Assembly: GCA_009784145.1 (NCBI GenBank)
Contig: WRCI01000070.1
Span: forward strand, 1-8,133
Length of the DNA stretch: 8,133 nucleotides
Reading direction: 5' to 3'
Source: Methanobrevibacter sp.
Lineage (GTDB): Archaea; Methanobacteriota; Methanobacteria; Methanobacteriales; Methanobacteriaceae
The position numbers and the translations under genes are program-made. Under the pieces are notes generated by a model. It ran no database searches, was not told the origin of the DNA, and saw nothing but the letters and a program-made list of their open reading frames with translations. This document shows, in pieces, positions 5,827-8,133 of this stretch. Numbering within the stretch: position 1 is the first letter of the stretch; each line of letters opens with the position of its first letter.

Positions 5827-5874
5827 TTTTTTTAATAATTTTTTGATTAAATTATATAACTATTAGGTGTTAAT

Positions 5875-6315
5875 ATGGAAGACCAGCAAAAATTAGAAAA
5901 AATTATGAATGAACTTAATTTATATGAAAGTCAATCACAAATGTTACAACAACAAATTGAAGCTATTCAAGCATCATTAGTTGAAGTTGAAGCATTAGAA
6001 TCAACATTAGAGGATGTTAAAGATAAAAAATCCTTAGAAGCTTTGGTCCCTGTTGGGGCTGGTTCTTTCATGAATGCTGAGATTACTAATACTGATGAAG
6101 TTGTTATGAGTGTTGGTGCAGGTGTAGCTATTACAAAATCTGTTGAAGATGCTAAAGAAACATTAGCTAGTCAAAAAGAAGAGTTGAACACTAGTTTGGA
6201 TAAAATGTTAAGTAATCTTCAAAAAATTGGTCAAATTGTAGCTCAACTTTCTCCTCAAGCTGAAGAACTCATGATGAAAGTTCAGGGCGGACAACCAAGT
6301 CCTCCTCCAGTCTAA
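5875..6315 (+). CDS. pfdA: Prefoldin subunit alpha
   Basis: 146 residues, typical for archaeal alpha subunits. Two alpha subunits and four beta subunits form the jellyfish-shaped hexamer that holds unfolded nascent chains and passes them to the thermosome. Seen: an N-terminal coiled-coil helix (residues ~3-55, Gln-rich), the double beta-hairpin body LVPVGAGSFMNAEI and VVMSVGAGVAITKS (57-90), and a C-terminal coiled coil (91-136) ending in a Gly/Pro/Gln tail. GGTG at 5866-5869 gives a firm ATG start at the shared -9 to -6 register. Placement next to ribosomal genes fits a co-translational role. A series of T7-T8 tracts and a stem-loop follow the stop. Confidence 0.96.
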   Translation: MEDQQKLEKIMNELNLYESQSQMLQQQIEAIQASLVEVEALESTLEDVKDKKSLEALVPVGAGSFMNAEITNTDEVVMSVGAGVAITKSVEDAKETLASQKEELNTSLDKMLSNLQKIGQIVAQLSPQAEELMMKVQGGQPSPPPV

Positions 6316-6318
6316 CAC

Positions 6319-6407
6319 TTTTTTTAATATCTTTATTTTTTAGCTATTTTGTAATTTTGAATTGTCAAATTCAACACATTAGCTGTTTTTTTATTTGAAT
6401 TTTTTTT
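6319..6407 (+). terminator. Multiple oligo-T tracts and a stem-loop after pfdA
   Basis: T7 (6319-6325), a T6 run near 6336-6341, T7 (6386-6392) and T8 (6400-6407) follow the stop. Between them is a perfect 7-bp stem TTGAATT-GTCA-AATTCAA (6357-6374). Serial oligo-T tracts are the archaeal termination pattern, so the pfdA transcript probably ends here. Confidence 0.6.
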
Positions 6408-6485
6408 AAATAGCTATTTTTATTTTTATTATTTTTAAAAAATTTTCAGAATTTAGCTAAACTCATAATCAGGGTTAAGTTTTTA

Positions 6486-6546
6486 TATACATTAATAACA
6501 ATAGATTATACATTAATAACAACGGTTTATAATATTTTATACATTA
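6486..6546. repeat. Direct repeats TATACATTAATAACAA with 21- and 31-bp spacing
   Basis: The 16-bp word occurs exactly at 6486-6501 and 6507-6522, and its first nine bases recur at 6538-6546. Start-to-start distances of 21 and 31 bp correspond to about two and three helical turns, as for cooperative protein sites on one DNA face. The first copy overlaps a TATA-like box, so it may be an operator. Confidence 0.6.
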
Positions 6547-6679
6547 TAGTACTCGACCCTTGATTTGAAAATAATGATAATTTTAATATTTGCTTGAAAT
6601 CTTTTAAATTGGATTTAATCAAATATTATCTGATATTTCATTTTGATTATTATTTTTAAAACTTTCGTCCAGTGCTATA
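6545..6679 (+). ncRNA. Candidate structured RNA or palindromic element (~135 nt hairpin)
   Basis: Ends TATAGTACT (6545-6553) and AGTGCTATA (6671-6679) pair over 9 bp with one wobble; after a C-C mismatch, GAC (6555-6557) pairs with GTC (6667-6669). A symmetrical 6x6 internal loop follows, then 6564-6578 pairs with 6646-6660 over 15 bp with two wobbles, all in one register. Near the centre TTAAAT-TGG-ATTTAA (6604-6618) forms a terminal hairpin. Each wobble is G-U on the + strand. The sequence was not recognised as a known RNA family. A decayed MITE flanked by TA is the main alternative. Confidence 0.35.
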
Positions 6680-6770
6680 TATAAGAATATTTATATTTAT
6701 ACATATAAACTAATATAAAATATTTATATAACGAATATTATGTATATAATGAATATTTTATTTTTATATA

Positions 6771-6817
6771 TTATTCTGTTAATATTAAATATTAATTATT
6801 CTATTAATATTAAATAT
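6771..6817. repeat. Two 22-bp direct repeats, 25-bp period
   Basis: Segments 6771-6792 and 6796-6817 both begin TTATTCT and end AATATTAAATAT; they differ at one base (G versus A at the eighth position). They lie in the A/T-rich ftsY upstream region. Function unknown; recent tandem duplication is likely. Confidence 0.6.
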
Positions 6818-6856
6818 AAAATTATAAAATAAAAAAATTATAATAAATAAATAAAA

Positions 6857-6869
6857 AATGATTATCATT
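6857..6869. promoter_or_regulatory. Odd palindrome AATGATTATCATT upstream of ftsY
   Basis: Two 6-bp arms flank a single central base, about 100 bp before the ftsY start. With its flanks it matches about 16 of 19 positions of the bacterial Fur-box consensus when read on the minus strand. This may be chance in A/T-rich DNA; no metal-related gene is adjacent. Confidence 0.2.
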
Positions 6870-6951
6870 ATTGTTAATATTTTATAATTGAAAAATCATT
6901 AAAAAATATTTAACTTAATTAAAATAAAACTTAAAAATTACTAATTTCAAG

Positions 6952-6963
6952 GGAAGGAAGGTT
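6952..6963 (+). promoter_or_regulatory. ftsY ribosome-binding site supporting a TTG start
   Basis: GGAAGGAAGGTT is purine rich and places GGTT at -9 to -6 of TTG 6969, the same register as GGTG before the ribosomal genes. No ATG in the right frame lies nearby, so TTG is the start. Confidence 0.7.
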
Positions 6964-6968
6964 ATACA

Positions 6969-8133
6969 TTGTTTGAATCAATAAGGAATAAGTTTGCAGA
7001 AGTTTCTGGAAAATTAACTAAAAAAGTTTCTGAAGAAGCTAAAGAAGAAAATAATGTTGAAGTTGATGAGCAGATAGCAAAAACTGCTGATGAAGTCCAA
7101 ACTGCTGGAAAATCTAAAGATAAAATTGCAAAAAAAGCAACTGAAGATTATATTGAAAAATCATCTGATATCGATGATGAAAAAATTTCAGAAGATGAAA
7201 TCATAGAAGAAGATGAAGGTGCTCAAAAAGATGAGGTTTCTGATGAAGAAGAAACTGCTTTGTCTAAACTTGGAACTAGGTTAGGTTTTGGAAAAACTAA
7301 AGATAAAAAAGAAGAAAAAACTGAAGAAGAGAAAAAATCAGGATTTTTTTCATTTATTCGAGAAAAAACTATATCTGAAAGTGATGTAGAAGATATTCTT
7401 TGGGAACTAGAATTATCTCTACTTGAAAGTGATGTAGCTATTGATGTAGCTAATACTGTTGTTGAATCTGTGAAAGAAGATCTCGTTGGGCAAAAAATTA
7501 AACGTTCTAATGATGTAGAAGAATATACTTTTAAAGCCCTCGAATCCGCTGTTTCTAAAATCATTGACATTGATGGAAAAAGCATGACTGTTATGATTGA
7601 AGAGAAAAAAGAAAAAGGAGAACCATTAATAGTCATGTTTGTTGGTATTAATGGAACAGGAAAAACAACTACAATTGGTAAATTAGCTGATTATTATATG
7701 AAAAAAGGTTATACTCCAGTAATGGCAGCTTCTGACACTTTTAGAGCAGGAGCTATTGAACAACTTAGCTATCATGCTGATAAGTTAGGAGTTAAAATTG
7801 TTAAACATGAAAAAGGTTCAGATCCTGCAGCCGTTGCTTATGATGCAATTGAACATGCAAAATCCAAGAATAAAGAGTTAGTTCTCATTGATACAGCTGG
7901 AAGAATGCAAACAAACACTAACCTTATGGATGAAATGAAAAAAATTCGTCGTGTAGCTAAACCTGATCTTGTTATTTTTGTTGGGGATGCTTTAACTGGT
8001 AATGATGCTCTTGAACAAGCTAGTAAGTTTAATGAGACTATTGATGTTGATGGAGTAATATTGACAAAAGCTGATGCTGATTCAAAAGGCGGGGCTTCTC
8101 TTTCAATTGGTTATGTCATAGACAAACCTATCA
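6969..8133 (+). CDS. ftsY: Signal recognition particle receptor FtsY, 3' end beyond the window
   Basis: 388 codons are present; roughly 25-30 residues are missing after GYVIDKPI. FtsY is the SRP GTPase partner that brings SRP-ribosome complexes to the membrane translocon. Seen: a short N-terminal helix FESIRNKF, a Glu/Asp/Lys-rich A domain (~20-123), the helical N domain (from about 125, ESDVEDILWELELSLLESDV), and the G domain with G1 GINGTGKTTT (226-235), the I-box region with DTFRAGA (256-262), G3 DTAGR (308-312) and G4 TKAD (366-369), followed by KGGA. FtsY is told from its paralogue Ffh by the acidic N-terminal region and the absence of an M domain up to this point. TTG is the start. Separation from pfdA by 653 bp and a terminator suggests its own promoter. 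Confidence 0.95.
   Translation, partial: MFESIRNKFAEVSGKLTKKVSEEAKEENNVEVDEQIAKTADEVQTAGKSKDKIAKKATEDYIEKSSDIDDEKISEDEIIEEDEGAQKDEVSDEEETALSKLGTRLGFGKTKDKKEEKTEEEKKSGFFSFIREKTISESDVEDILWELELSLLESDVAIDVANTVVESVKEDLVGQKIKRSNDVEEYTFKALESAVSKIIDIDGKSMTVMIEEKKEKGEPLIVMFVGINGTGKTTTIGKLADYYMKKGYTPVMAASDTFRAGAIEQLSYHADKLGVKIVKHEKGSDPAAVAYDAIEHAKSKNKELVLIDTAGRMQTNTNLMDEMKKIRRVAKPDLVIFVGDALTGNDALEQASKFNETIDVDGVILTKADADSKGGASLSIGYVIDKPI

Larger units (their letters stand above)
6316..6968. other. Long AT-rich gap between pfdA and ftsY
   Basis: No protein gene is seen on either strand of these 653 bp. From left to right it contains: the T-tract terminator; the palindrome AAATAGCTATTT (6408-6419); direct repeats with a consensus-like TATA box TTTATATA (6482-6489); the long hairpin 6545-6679; a second strong TATA-like word TATATATA (about 6676-6683); near-pure A/T DNA with two pairs of direct repeats (6729-6757 and 6771-6817); an odd palindrome at 6857-6869; and the ftsY ribosome-binding site. 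Confidence 0.6.

Noticed and set aside
5851..5858. TATA-like TTATATAA before pfdA
   Set aside because: A start ~25 bp downstream would fall at or past the ATG, leaving out the GGTG ribosome-binding site; co-transcription with rpl18a is more likely.
6568..6635. C/D-box sRNA (ATGATAA near the left, CTGA at 6630-6633)
   Set aside because: The C box deviates from RTGATGA, internal D'/C' boxes are not convincing, and such short words are frequent in this DNA; the long hairpin explains the segment better.
6545..6679. Insertion sequence with 8-bp target duplication
   Set aside because: No matching 8-bp flanks and no transposase; only a TA/TATA repeat is possible at the edges, so a full IS is not supported.
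7223..7636. 137-residue minus-strand ORF, Ser-rich
   Set aside because: It is antisense to the highly conserved FtsY frame, with Ser/Phe-rich composition expected from the complement of acidic, Lys-rich codons; no family resemblance or ribosome-binding site.

Overview
The window reads as part of the chromosome of a very AT-rich methanogenic archaeon of the Methanobacteriales, most like Methanobrevibacter. Three things point there: archaeal/eukaryotic-type information-processing proteins (Rpp21-type RNase P subunit, S19e, L39e, L31e, aIF6, L18Ae/LX, prefoldin alpha, FtsY), Shine-Dalgarno-led genes with several TTG starts, and intergenic DNA that is nearly all A and T. No transposase, integrase, CRISPR array, tRNA or rRNA was recognised. 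Species placement is inference.

Layout, all genes on the + strand: 1-663, 3' part of an AK6/Fap7-type adenylate kinase with an Asn/Leu-rich in-frame repeat; 664-1330, AT-rich spacer with a degenerate ~19-20 bp tandem array; 1331-1931, overlapping rnp4 (RNase P) and a YhbY/CRM RNA-binding protein; 1932-2308, spacer with several inverted repeats; 2309-3807, S19e, a PDCD5-family protein and a PP-loop ATPase; 3808-4012, spacer with a promoter; 4013-4423, L39e and L31e; 4424-4727, spacer with a three-copy T-rich repeat; 4728-5396, aIF6; 5602-6315, L18Ae/LX and prefoldin alpha; 6316-6968, a 653-bp gap; from 6969, ftsY, running off the right edge.

The genes share one theme: making a ribosome (AK6/Fap7, YhbY, S19e, aIF6), processing tRNA (RNase P), and handling the chain at the exit tunnel (L39e lines the tunnel, L31e sits at its mouth, prefoldin holds nascent chains, FtsY docks SRP-bound ribosomes at the membrane). 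The gene set is the conserved euryarchaeal translation/secretion neighbourhood and is not novel in itself.

The unexplained material is between the genes. The strongest signal is the pfdA-ftsY gap: a ~135-nt imperfect hairpin (6545-6679) whose paired ends are GC-richer than anything around it and whose three transition-type deviations are all G-U wobbles when read on the + strand, preceded by direct repeats spaced 21 and 31 bp. It may be an unannotated structured RNA, an ftsY leader or a MITE-like relic. Also of interest are the repeat-expanded kinase, the tandem array behind it, and a uniform GGTG start module at fixed spacing in four of the genes.
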